DNA from: Sphingobacterium sp. UGAL515B_05
GTDB taxonomy: Bacteria; Bacteroidota; Bacteroidia; Sphingobacteriales; Sphingobacteriaceae
Assembly: GCF_033097525.1 (NCBI RefSeq)
Contig: NZ_CP109907.1
Location: 3,100,001 to 3,164,000, forward strand
Direction: 5' to 3'
DNA length: 64,000 bases
The notes under the pieces: generated by a model
What the model was told of the DNA's origin: nothing
Seen by the model: only the letters and a program-made list of their open reading frames with translations
The model's database searches: none
Shown: positions 44,745 to 52,908 of the stretch, piece by piece
Layout: each line of letters begins with the position of its first letter
How positions within the stretch are numbered: position 1 is the first letter of the stretch
Program-made: the position numbers and the translations under genes

Positions 44745-45523
44745 ATGATATTGAAGTGTTTTAAGGCATTCCAGATGCCATTTTCATCAACGCTGTCTGT
44801 TATATAATCTGCAATTTCCTTTACCTCGGGATTGGCATTACCCATAGCAATTCCAATATGGGTGTGCGCTAGCATGGTAATATCATTTCCGCCGTCGCCA
44901 AATGACATGGTTTCTTCCAAGGTGAAGTTGAAATGATCTAAAAAAACATCTATTCCAATTTTTTTGCTTTGTCCCATCGGATTGACATCAGCAAAAATGG
45001 GCGTCCATCTCGAAGCAACCGAATTTGGCATCACATTTTCCATGAATTCAGCTTCTTCTTCAGGATTGATGAAAACATTGACCTGCATAACTGAGTCAAG
45101 ATCAAAATCCTTTTCGTAATCCCGAATAGGTGGGGTGGGGACATTGACCTGTTCGTACATTCGTTGTACCTCCGGTGTAACCTGGTTCAAGGAAATTTCT
45201 TTTTCAGACATGAATGAAAAAGTCAGGTCTTCACGCTTTTTAGCATAATCCAATAAGGAGCGAATGTCTTTTTGAGGAATGTTATTTTTATAAATGACTT
45301 CCTGTTCCTTCGTGACGCAATACCCGCCATTGAAGGTGATATATCCATCAAAATCGAGGTAACGAATATGCCCCAGCTGATTGTAGGACCTTCCTGTTGA
45401 AACAAATACCTTGATGTTTTTTTCTTTTAATAATTGAAATGCTTGTTGAGTAGATTCGGGAACTTGATGTGTTTTGAAACTTAGCAAAGTTCCATCGATG
45501 TCAAAAAAGATAGCTTTAATCAT
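44741..45523 (-). CDS. Cof-type HAD-IIB phosphatase
   Basis: 260 aa from the ATG at 45523 (MIKAIFFDIDGTLL), seven codons inside the longest frame. HAD motifs: nucleophile DIDGTLL, motif II VSTGRS, Lys in SKKIGIDV, and motif IV GDGGNDITML. The cap is type IIB. These cytosolic phosphatases act on sugar phosphates or flavin/pyridoxal phosphates; specificity not readable. Confidence 0.93.
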   Translation of the reverse strand: MIKAIFFDIDGTLLSFKTHQVPESTQQAFQLLKEKNIKVFVSTGRSYNQLGHIRYLDFDGYITFNGGYCVTKEQEVIYKNNIPQKDIRSLLDYAKKREDLTFSFMSEKEISLNQVTPEVQRMYEQVNVPTPPIRDYEKDFDLDSVMQVNVFINPEEEAEFMENVMPNSVASRWTPIFADVNPMGQSKKIGIDVFLDHFNFTLEETMSFGDGGNDITMLAHTHIGIAMGNANPEVKEIADYITDSVDENGIWNALKHFNII

Positions 45524-45895
45524 GGATTTTTGGGTCAAAATCAAATATACTAAATACTTGGGATAGTGTAACTATTACAATATTAAATTTGAGGTGTTTT
45601 ATCTCCTATAGGCTTATCTCGTTTTTAATTGTATTGAGGATAAGTATGCCCAAATGGAAGTCAGTCGGCCTGTAGATGCGAAGTCTCGGCTCTGGATTTA
45701 TGACCATTGAAAGTAGTGGTGGGGGGCATGTTATTTGGTTAGGCTCGTTGAAATTAGTCGGAAGAATATTGACATGGGGCCTCATGAAAATTTTTACCAC
45801 ACTGGGGAGAGAGCAATACATATCAACCACATGATTAGAAGGAAATAAAATCGGAGATACAAGGGGGGGGGTAATAGGGAGATTATAAGTATTCA
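45524..45895. other. Gene-poor region with G9 tract
   Basis: No credible gene. It holds a run of nine G (45863-45871) and a short + strand open stretch of about 40 codons without a start (about 45724-45849, reading ...DMGPHENFYHTGERAIH..), which may be a gene relic. A weak promoter-like pair TTG (45558-45560) / TAAATTTG (45584-45591) has a 23-bp spacer, longer than usual. Confidence 0.4.
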
Positions 45896-45939
45896 TCCGA
45901 ATAAGGTCCGAATAATGCCCCTATAAAGTCCCTATGAAG
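45896..45939. repeat. Four-unit 11-bp-period repeat
   Basis: Consecutive 11-mers: TCCGAATAAGG (45896-45906), TCCGAATAATG (45907-45917), CCCCTATAAAG (45918-45928), TCCCTATGAAG (45929-45939). The period equals that of the array at 28888-28986, though the unit sequence differs. Both arrays occupy long gene-poor spacers. Confidence 0.65.
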
Positions 45940-46229
45940 TATGTGTTAAAAAAGCTATTCATTTGAAGTTGGTATACTGTTGGATTTTTTGATATACATG
46001 ATAAAAAAGAGCTCGAGGGCTGGATGATTTGGCTTGATATTGACTTTTCGAGGCGCATAAAAAGAGGAAGATCAAGGAGCTTATGATGCTGTTTTTTGTT
46101 GAAGCGAAACAATTGCAAGGTATCGTGTAACGCCGGATTTTCTTTAGTGGATTTTCGCAAAAATCTGACACAATCTTCTCTAATAATTTCGTAAATTTCA
46201 AGTTCAAAAAAATGTAAATTGTCTTGCAT
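45921..46229 (-). CDS. Possible small protein of unknown function
   Basis: 102 codons from ATG 46229. The first 60 residues are charged and look coding (FFELEIYEIIREDCVRFLRK, NKKQHHKLLDLPLF); the rest is Ser-rich and less convincing, and the 3' end runs into the 11-bp repeats. It is head-to-head with dnaE, only 33 bp away, so the dnaE promoter would lie inside it. It may be a gene fragment. Function not recognised. Confidence 0.25.
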   Translation of the reverse strand: MQDNLHFFELEIYEIIREDCVRFLRKSTKENPALHDTLQLFRFNKKQHHKLLDLPLFMRLEKSISSQIIQPSSSFLSCISKNPTVYQLQMNSFFNTYFIGTL

Positions 46230-46262
46230 TTAATGTGTTGTATTAAAGAGGGTTAGAATTTT

Positions 46263-49200
46263 ATGTATATTATTTTCGATACGGAAACGACGGGTTTGCC
46301 TAAGCGTTGGGACGCACCAATTACCGATACGGACAATTGGCCGCGCTGTATTCAATTGGCTTGGCAAATTCATGATGAGATGGGAAATTTGGTCGAACAT
46401 CACGATTTCTTGATTAAGCCAGATGGATTTGATATACCCTATGACTCTGAAAAAATACACGGCATATCGACTGCATTGGCAGAAGAGCAGGGGTTGCCGC
46501 TTCAGGAGGTCCTAGAGAAATTCAATGTGGCATTGAATAAAGCCAAGTTTGTTGTTGGACAGAATATTGGTTTTGATTTGAATATCATGGGCTGTGAATT
46601 TTACCGTTATGGTGTTGCTTCCAATATGGCTAATATGCCTGTATTGGATACCTGTACGGAAGTAACAGCTGAACTCCTGAAAATTCCGGGCGGTCGCGGT
46701 GGACGTTTTAAATTACCCAATTTGACCGAGCTGCATTCCTATTTATTTGGAGTGCCGTTTGCTGAGGCACATAATGCAACAGCCGACGTTGAGGCAACAA
46801 CACGTTGTTTTCTGGAGCTTGTCAGAAGAGAGGTATTCACTGCCGAAGAACTTCAGGTCGATACGGGCTACTTTGTCGATTTTAAAACCAACAATCCGGG
46901 GCCTATACCTACTGTTGGACTGAAACATATCAACCTAAAAGCAGCTTCTGATGAAATTAGAAAACGGTCTCAGCCAGATGAAGTCAAGGTTGTCGTTGAT
47001 GCGGACGCGTTAGCAGCTTTAAAGGATGCCAAATTTGCCCATTTACATAACCATTCTCAGTTTTCGATCCTACAGTCGACGATGTCGTACGATAAGTTAG
47101 TTTCGGCAGCGGTCAAAGATAATATGCCTGCGGTTGCATTGACTGATCATGGAAATATGATGGGCGCCTTTGAATTTGTCTCTCGTGTTATAGGACACAA
47201 CAAAGAAATTGAAGCACAAAATGCAGAGGCGATTGAAAATGGGCAGGAACCTACTGGTCAGCTTTTAAAGCCAATTGTTGGTTGTGAGTTTTTTGTTTGT
47301 GAAAACCACAAAGATAAGTCCAGGAAAGATAATGGGTATCAGATTGTGTTATTGGCAAAGAATAAAAGAGGTTATCACAATTTGGCTAAGCTCGCTTCCT
47401 TTGCGTATACAGCAGGGTTCTATTATGTACCCCGTATTGATAAAGATCTTATCCTTCAATATAAGGAGGATGTTATTGCTCTGTCGGGTAACCTACAAGG
47501 GGAAGTGCCTAATAAAATACTGAATATTGGTGAGAGCCAGGCCGAAGAGGCTCTGTTATGGTGGAAAGAGCAATTTGGAGATGATTTTTATCTCGAATTG
47601 ATGCGCCATGGTCAGGAAGATGAGGATCGTGTGAATCAAACCTTGCTTAAATTTTCCCGCAAATATCAGGTCAAAGTTGTTGCAACCAATAATACATATT
47701 ACGAGAAGAAAGGCGATGCGCATGCGCATGATATTTTGCTCTGTGTGAAAGATGGTGAGAAACTCTCAACGCCAAAAGGTCGAGGACGAGGGTTCCGTTT
47801 TGGTTTACCCAATCAGGAGTATTATTTCAAGTCTTCGGATGAAATGAAGGCTTTATTTAAAGATTTGCCCGAAGCCATTCTAAATATTCAGGAGATTGTC
47901 GATAAGGTAGAGATATTTAAATTAAATCGCGATGTCCTTTTACCTAAATTTGATATACCCGAAGAATTTCAAGTGGAAGCGGATCTTGAAGATGGCGGAA
48001 AACGTGGTGAAAATAAATATCTGGCTCATCTTTGTTATGTAGGGGCTGAGAAGCGTTATGAAGAAATAACAGATGATATTCGCGAACGTCTTGACTTCGA
48101 ACTAGCTACGATCGAAAAGACCGGTTATCCCGGTTACTTTTTGATTGTTCAGGATTTTATTGCTGCTGCTCGTGACATGGGAGTTTCTGTGGGACCAGGG
48201 CGGGGATCTGCTGCTGGTTCAGCCGTGGCCTATTGTTTGGGAATTACCAATATCGATCCGATTAAATATGACTTGCTTTTCGAGCGTTTCTTGAATCCCG
48301 ACCGTGTGTCAATGCCCGATATTGATATCGATTTTGATGACGAGGGGCGTGGTCGTGTCATGCAATATGTAATCAATAAATATGGAGCTAGTCAGGTTGC
48401 CCAGATTATTACCTATGGTACAATGGCAGCGAAGTCATCCATCAAAGATACCGCGCGGGTGTTGGACTTACCTTTGGGTGATGCCAATGAGATTGCCAAG
48501 CTGATTCCGAATCTTAAATTGTCCAAGATTTTTACTTTAGATGATGCTGGCTTAAAGGAAAAGCTGAGAACTGAGGAAATTGAAGCTGTTAATCGGTTGA
48601 AATCTATTGCTGATGGTGCTGGATTGGAGGCTGAAACGATCAGACAGGCCCGGGTTTTGGAGGGTTCTGTCCGAAATACAGGTATCCATGCCTGTGGTGT
48701 TATCATTACGCCAGACGATATTACTAATTTCGTTCCTGTTTCTTTGGCAAAAGACTCGGATCTTTATGTGACGCAGTTCGATAACCACGTTGTTGAAAGT
48801 GCAGGTTTGCTGAAAATGGACTTTTTGGGTTTAAAGACACTGACACTGATTAAAGATACAGTCGAAAATGTCAAATTAAGCCATGGTATCGTGCTGGATC
48901 CGGATCAATTTCCGATCGACGACGAGCTTACTTATGAGCTCTTTCAGCGTGGAGAGACCATCGGGGTGTTCCAGTACGAATCGCCTGGAATGCAGAAATA
49001 CATGCGAGACCTTAAGCCGACGGTATTTGCCGATTTGATTGCGATGAATGCACTTTATCGCCCGGGTCCAATAGAGTATATTCCAAGTTTTATTAAGCGT
49101 AAGCATGGTATAGATCCTATTGTTTATGATTTGGATGCCTGTGAGGAATACCTCAAGGAGACCTACGGTATTACAGTATATCAAGAGCAGGTCATGCTTT

Positions 49201-50681
49201 TGTCCCAAAAGTTAGCCGGATTCTCGAAAGGTGATGCCGACGTTTTGCGTAAGGCCATGGGTAAGAAACAAAAAGCGGTACTGGATAAGATGAAGCCTAA
49301 GTTTGTTTCACAGGCAGAGGAGAGAGGGCATAATGCCAAAGTTCTGGAAAAGATCTGGACCGACTGGGAGGCTTTTGCGAGTTATGCATTTAATAAATCC
49401 CACTCGACCTGTTATGCTTGGGTAGCCTATCAAACAGCCTATTTGAAAGCGCATTTTCCAGCGGAATATATGGCTGCGGTACTTTCTAACAATATGAATG
49501 ACATCAAGCAGGTGACATTCTTTATGGAGGAATGTAAGCGTATGGGATTAGAGGTACTTGGTCCTGATGTGAATGAATCCTATTATAAATTTACAGTAAA
49601 CGAACGTGGTGCAATCCGTTTTGGAATAGGTGCAGTTAAAGGTGTCGGGGCAGGAGCAGTAGATGCTATCGTGCAAACTCGACAATCAGGATTGTATAAA
49701 TCTGTTTTCGATATGGCCAAACGGATTGATCTTCGTGCGGTCAACAAGAAAGCTTTCGAGAGTCTGGCTTATGCTGGTGGTTTTGATAGTTTTGAGAACA
49801 CGCACCGTGCACAATATTTCCATTCGGATGAAAATTCAACAGGAATGGAAAAGGCGATACGATTTGGCCAGCGATTTAAAGAAAATGAAAGTTCGGCCCA
49901 GGCGAGTTTGTTTGGTGTAGGTGGAGCTGCAGAATTGCCGGAACCTGTTTTGGCACCATGTCCGCAATGGGGATTGATTGAAAAGCTTAAATATGAAAAA
50001 GATGTTATCGGTATTTATTTGACCAGTCACCCCTTAGATACATACCGGTTTGAGATTGAGCATTTTTGTCAGAATTCGGTTTCAGATTTGGCTTTGATCA
50101 ATAAAGTTAAAGCGGCAGAGGTCGATGAAGAGACTTTGCTTGAGTTTAATCGAATCAAGAATAAAGAATTAGTGATTGGTGGCATTATCGCATCGGCAAA
50201 CCATCGATTGACGAAGACTGGTAAGCCTTTTGCGTCGTTTATCATAGAAGATTATAGTGATTCCTATGATATGGCAGTTTTTGGCGAAGAATACGTCAAA
50301 TTGAAGGGGTATTTGCAAGAAGGCTATTTTGTGCAATTACGGGGTTTGGTACAGGAACGTTTCAGACAGGTTGGAAATTGGGGCTTTGAGCTGCGTAGTG
50401 TACAGTTACTTTCGGATCTTCGTGAGAAGATGGCGAAGAGTTTTACGATCAATATTCCTTTACCTAAGTTGAATGAAGCATTTCTTGACGGAATCAAAGA
50501 TATACTGGCGCAAAATGAGATTGAGGGGGTTGTGCCAAATTGTCAATTAAAGTTTAAAATTTGGGATCCCCAAGATGAAATATCTGTCGAAATGCCAGCT
50601 AAAAGTCTGAAAATAAACCTAACAAATGAATTTTTGGACTGTATAGATAAGTTTGAAGGGATAAATTATCGATTGAATTAG
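46263..50681 (+). CDS. dnaE: DNA polymerase III alpha subunit with N-terminal proofreading exonuclease
   Basis: 1472 aa, about 300 longer than E. coli DnaE. Residues 1-190: DEDDh exonuclease (FDTETTG with D6/E8, GQNIGFDLNIM, HNATADVEAT). From about 257: PHP domain (FAHLHNHSQFSILQ, ALTDHGNM). From about 600: polymerase core with GPGRGSAAGSAVAY and catalytic PDIDIDFDDEGR (about residue 685), then YQEQVMLL, FNKSHSTCYA, and a C-terminal OB domain (about 1290-1370). Main replicative polymerase. Several PHP metal ligands are replaced (see findings), consistent with proofreading by the fused exonuclease. Confidence 0.96.
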   Translation: MYIIFDTETTGLPKRWDAPITDTDNWPRCIQLAWQIHDEMGNLVEHHDFLIKPDGFDIPYDSEKIHGISTALAEEQGLPLQEVLEKFNVALNKAKFVVGQNIGFDLNIMGCEFYRYGVASNMANMPVLDTCTEVTAELLKIPGGRGGRFKLPNLTELHSYLFGVPFAEAHNATADVEATTRCFLELVRREVFTAEELQVDTGYFVDFKTNNPGPIPTVGLKHINLKAASDEIRKRSQPDEVKVVVDADALAALKDAKFAHLHNHSQFSILQSTMSYDKLVSAAVKDNMPAVALTDHGNMMGAFEFVSRVIGHNKEIEAQNAEAIENGQEPTGQLLKPIVGCEFFVCENHKDKSRKDNGYQIVLLAKNKRGYHNLAKLASFAYTAGFYYVPRIDKDLILQYKEDVIALSGNLQGEVPNKILNIGESQAEEALLWWKEQFGDDFYLELMRHGQEDEDRVNQTLLKFSRKYQVKVVATNNTYYEKKGDAHAHDILLCVKDGEKLSTPKGRGRGFRFGLPNQEYYFKSSDEMKALFKDLPEAILNIQEIVDKVEIFKLNRDVLLPKFDIPEEFQVEADLEDGGKRGENKYLAHLCYVGAEKRYEEITDDIRERLDFELATIEKTGYPGYFLIVQDFIAAARDMGVSVGPGRGSAAGSAVAYCLGITNIDPIKYDLLFERFLNPDRVSMPDIDIDFDDEGRGRVMQYVINKYGASQVAQIITYGTMAAKSSIKDTARVLDLPLGDANEIAKLIPNLKLSKIFTLDDAGLKEKLRTEEIEAVNRLKSIADGAGLEAETIRQARVLEGSVRNTGIHACGVIITPDDITNFVPVSLAKDSDLYVTQFDNHVVESAGLLKMDFLGLKTLTLIKDTVENVKLSHGIVLDPDQFPIDDELTYELFQRGETIGVFQYESPGMQKYMRDLKPTVFADLIAMNALYRPGPIEYIPSFIKRKHGIDPIVYDLDACEEYLKETYGITVYQEQVMLLSQKLAGFSKGDADVLRKAMGKKQKAVLDKMKPKFVSQAEERGHNAKVLEKIWTDWEAFASYAFNKSHSTCYAWVAYQTAYLKAHFPAEYMAAVLSNNMNDIKQVTFFMEECKRMGLEVLGPDVNESYYKFTVNERGAIRFGIGAVKGVGAGAVDAIVQTRQSGLYKSVFDMAKRIDLRAVNKKAFESLAYAGGFDSFENTHRAQYFHSDENSTGMEKAIRFGQRFKENESSAQASLFGVGGAAELPEPVLAPCPQWGLIEKLKYEKDVIGIYLTSHPLDTYRFEIEHFCQNSVSDLALINKVKAAEVDEETLLEFNRIKNKELVIGGIIASANHRLTKTGKPFASFIIEDYSDSYDMAVFGEEYVKLKGYLQEGYFVQLRGLVQERFRQVGNWGFELRSVQLLSDLREKMAKSFTINIPLPKLNEAFLDGIKDILAQNEIEGVVPNCQLKFKIWDPQDEISVEMPAKSLKINLTNEFLDCIDKFEGINYRLN

Positions 50682-50805
50682 TTTGGATTGGAATTTGTGT
50701 AATTAAGATTACAAATACATTGGTAGTTGTTACTATCTTTGTTTATTGATTTTAGCAATTAAATAGTATTAAAGATATAACTTCGGTTTATAAAATTAAA
50801 AGATT

Positions 50806-51126
50806 ATGGCATTAGAAATTACAGATAGCAACTTTGAAGAAGTTGTCTTAAAAGCAGACAAACCAGTATTAATTGATTTTTGGGCAGAGTGGTGTGGTCC
50901 TTGCCGTATGGTAGGTCCTGTGGTTGAAGAACTGGCTAAGGATTATGAAGGTAAAGCTGTTGTAGGAAAAGTAAATGTGGATGAAAATCCAGAGATTTCC
51001 GTTCGTTATGGCATTCGTAATATTCCAGCTCTATTGTTCTTTAAAAATGGAGAAATTGTCGATAAACAAATTGGAGCTGTTCCAAAATCAGTATTGAACG
51101 AGAAATTAGAAAAACAATTAGCATAA
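50806..51126 (+). CDS. trxA: Thioredoxin
   Basis: 106 aa, classical size. Active site WCGPC with C30 and C33, cis-Pro in RNIPALLFF, and GAVPKSVLNEKLEKQL at the end. Cytosolic disulfide reductase. A -7-like box TATCTTTG lies at 50734-50741. Terminator follows. Confidence 0.97.
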   Translation: MALEITDSNFEEVVLKADKPVLIDFWAEWCGPCRMVGPVVEELAKDYEGKAVVGKVNVDENPEISVRYGIRNIPALLFFKNGEIVDKQIGAVPKSVLNEKLEKQLA

Positions 51127-51140
51127 CTTAGTTAAAAGCA

Positions 51141-51178
51141 AAAAAAGCCTGAAATATTCTATTTCAGGCTTTTTTTTG
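51141..51178 (+). terminator. Terminator after trxA
   Basis: AAAAAAGCCTGAAAT (51141-51155) / ATTTCAGGCTTTTTT (51161-51175), then further T. Confidence 0.92.
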
Positions 51179-51180
51179 CT

Positions 51181-51540
51181 TTTAAAATTTAGTTTTTTTG
51201 ATTTTATCTTGATTTTTAATTGTTTTTGTCTATATTTTTTTTTGTTTTTGGTGCATTTTGTGTATTTATTTTGTTTTTTAGTGTTGTAATTTGCTGTATT
51301 TTTAGTGTTTTTGTGTTTTATTATGATTTTGTTGTTATTTTTTATGTGTGTATGCTTATTTTTTGATAAAAAATCATTTTTATTTGCATAAATCAATATT
51401 TTTTACTTCTTTTGAGTATTGAAATTGGTTTTCGAAAAGAATTTGTTTCGATTTTTTGATTTTGATGTTATTTTTTTTTGACTCGATGATTTAGGAGTTG
51501 TTTTTTTTGAAAAAAATAGAAATTGACAAAGATTTTCCCT
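51181..51540. other. Very T-rich non-coding stretch
   Basis: Hand count over 51181-51360: 120 of 180 bases are T and only 5 are C on the + strand, a strong T-over-A skew. No gene is seen; the long minus-strand frame here is only Lys/Asn/Tyr and reflects composition. The region lies between the trxA terminator and an isolated hairpin terminator. Confidence 0.7.
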
Positions 51541-51561
51541 TTCAAATACCCTAGATTATGC

Positions 51562-51594
51562 CTCGCGTTGCTCTCCGTAACGCGAGTTTTTTTT
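51562..51594 (+). terminator. Isolated + strand terminator
   Basis: CTCGCGTT (51562-51569) / AACGCGAG (51579-51586), 9-nt loop, then T8. It is oriented for + strand transcription, yet no + strand gene lies between it and the trxA terminator 380 bp upstream. Confidence 0.8.
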
Positions 51595-51615
51595 GGCTAA
51601 AGTATGGGTAAAAAC

Positions 51616-51650
51616 AAAAGCGGCTATCCGAAAGGATAGCCGCTTTTTAT
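51616..51650 (-). terminator. Terminator of the rpsF-rpsR-rplI operon
   Basis: AAAAGCGGCTATCC (51616-51629) / GGATAGCCGCTTTT (51634-51647) with a GAAA tetraloop on the + strand; 21 bp beyond the rplI stop. Confidence 0.9.
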
Positions 51651-51670
51651 TATTGACTAAATAAACTGAA

Positions 51671-52114
51671 TTATTCAGCAATTACTTCGAAAGGAACTTG
51701 AACTTTCACTTCTTTGTGTAAGTTTAAGTTTGCGATGTATTCACCTAGTTCTTTAGGTTCTACTTCGAAAGTGATACGACGACGATCTACATCAAAACCT
51801 TTTGCTTTCAACGCATCAGCAATTTGAATGCTGTTTACTTTACCAAAGATTTTACCAGATTCACCTGCTTTAGCACCGATTGAAAGTTTGATAGCTTCCA
51901 ATTTACCCGCTAATTCAGTAGCGTCTTTTTTGATTTTTTCTTGTTTGAACTGAGCTTGTTTGATGTTCTCAGCTAAAACTTTCTTTGCAGATTCAGTCGC
52001 TTGGATAGCAAATCCTTGCGGGATTAAGTAGTTACGACCGAAACCTGGCTTTACATTAACGATATCGTTTTGCTCACCTAAGCCTTTGATATCTTGTTTT
52101 AAAATTACTTCCAT
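51671..52114 (-). CDS. rplI: 50S ribosomal protein L9
   Basis: 147 aa, normal. N-terminal globular domain (MEVILKQDIKGLGEQNDIVNV, GFGRNYLIPQGFA), connecting helix, C-terminal domain (SGKIFGKVNSIQIADALKAK). Last gene of the S6-S18-L9 operon, 15 bp after rpsR. Confidence 0.98.
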   Translation of the reverse strand: MEVILKQDIKGLGEQNDIVNVKPGFGRNYLIPQGFAIQATESAKKVLAENIKQAQFKQEKIKKDATELAGKLEAIKLSIGAKAGESGKIFGKVNSIQIADALKAKGFDVDRRRITFEVEPKELGEYIANLNLHKEVKVQVPFEVIAE

Positions 52115-52129
52115 TTTCTATCGTCCTCC

Positions 52130-52393
52130 TTATTTAATTGCATCAGCTAAGTAAGGTAATAAGCCGATGTGACGAGCACGTTTAACAGCTTGAGCTACTT
52201 TACGTTGAAATTTCAAAGATGTACCAGTTAAACGACGAGGTAAGATTTTACCTTGATCATTTACAAATTTCATCAAGAAGTTAGCATCTTTATAATCGAT
52301 ATATTTGATACCATTCTTTTTGAAACGACAGTATTTTTTACGGTTGTCCTCTACTTTAGGAGCAGTTACGTATTGGATATTTTCGTTAGCCAT
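52130..52393 (-). CDS. rpsR: 30S ribosomal protein S18
   Basis: 87 aa. FKKNGIKYIDYKDANFLMKF, GKILPRRLTGTSLKFQRKVA and KRARHIGLLPY are typical. Binds S6 in the small-subunit platform. It overlaps the rpsF stop by one base, implying translational coupling. Confidence 0.98.
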   Translation of the reverse strand: MANENIQYVTAPKVEDNRKKYCRFKKNGIKYIDYKDANFLMKFVNDQGKILPRRLTGTSLKFQRKVAQAVKRARHIGLLPYLADAIK

Positions 52394-52761
52394 TAGTTTG
52401 CGCCCTCCTCAGTTTTAGTTTCAGCTTTTTTGTTGAATGCACCGCTACGTTTTTTCTCGTTGTATGCTTTAGCATGTTTGTCTAAGCTTACAGTCAAGAA
52501 ACGCATAATGCGCTCATCACGTTTGTATTCAACCTCTAATTTATTGATTAATTCACCTGGAGCCTTGAATTCAGTTAAGTGATAAAATCCAGTAGTTTTT
52601 TTCTGGATTGGATACGCTAATTTTTTCAAACCCCAATTGTCTTCAGCGACAATCTCGGCTCCGCCTTCTGTTAAGATGTTTTTGAATTTTGCGATTACTT
52701 CTTTCGCAGCATCATCAGAAAGCAACGGGGTAAGAACGATTACAGATTCGTACTGTTGCAT
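52393..52761 (-). CDS. rpsF: 30S ribosomal protein S6
   Basis: 122 aa. YESVIVLTPLLSDDAAKEVI, DNWGLKKLAYPIQKKTTGFY and RDERIMRFLTVSLDKHA match S6; an acidic C-terminal tail follows (KAETKTEEGAN). First gene of the operon. The leader contains a short hairpin TTCCAC-AAAA-GTGGAA between promoter and start, a possible but unproven autoregulation site. Confidence 0.97.
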   Translation of the reverse strand: MQQYESVIVLTPLLSDDAAKEVIAKFKNILTEGGAEIVAEDNWGLKKLAYPIQKKTTGFYHLTEFKAPGELINKLEVEYKRDERIMRFLTVSLDKHAKAYNEKKRSGAFNKKAETKTEEGAN

Positions 52762-52807
52762 TGTGTTAATTAATTTTGTTATTTAAAATTCCACTTTTGT
52801 GGAAGTG

Positions 52808-52839
52808 CAAAGGTAGTTATTATATTGTTATGTTGCAAA
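52808..52839 (-). promoter_or_regulatory. Bacteroidota-type promoter of rpsF-rpsR-rplI
   Basis: On the minus strand: TTTG (52836-52839), 20-bp spacer, TACCTTTG (52808-52815). A hairpin TTCCAC-AAAA-GTGGAA follows in the leader. Confidence 0.85.
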
Positions 52840-52849
52840 GCTTTGAAAT

Positions 52850-52887
52850 AAAAAAGTTTAGATCCTTTGGAGGGATCTAAACTTTTC
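52850..52887 (-). terminator. Terminator of dapA
   Basis: AAAAGTTTAGATCC (52852-52865) / GGATCTAAACTTTT (52873-52886), 7-nt loop; 22 bp past the dapA stop. Confidence 0.88.
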
Positions 52888-52908
52888 TCAACCGAACGTG
52901 GCTATATT

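Noticed and set aside
45606..45896. 96-codon minus-strand frame in the gene-poor region
   Set aside because: Pro-rich because of G tracts on the other strand; no leader, promoter or similarity.
51118..51396. 92-codon minus-strand open frame downstream of trxA
   Set aside because: Almost only Lys, Asn, Thr and Tyr; caused by the T-rich + strand and it overlaps the trxA terminator.
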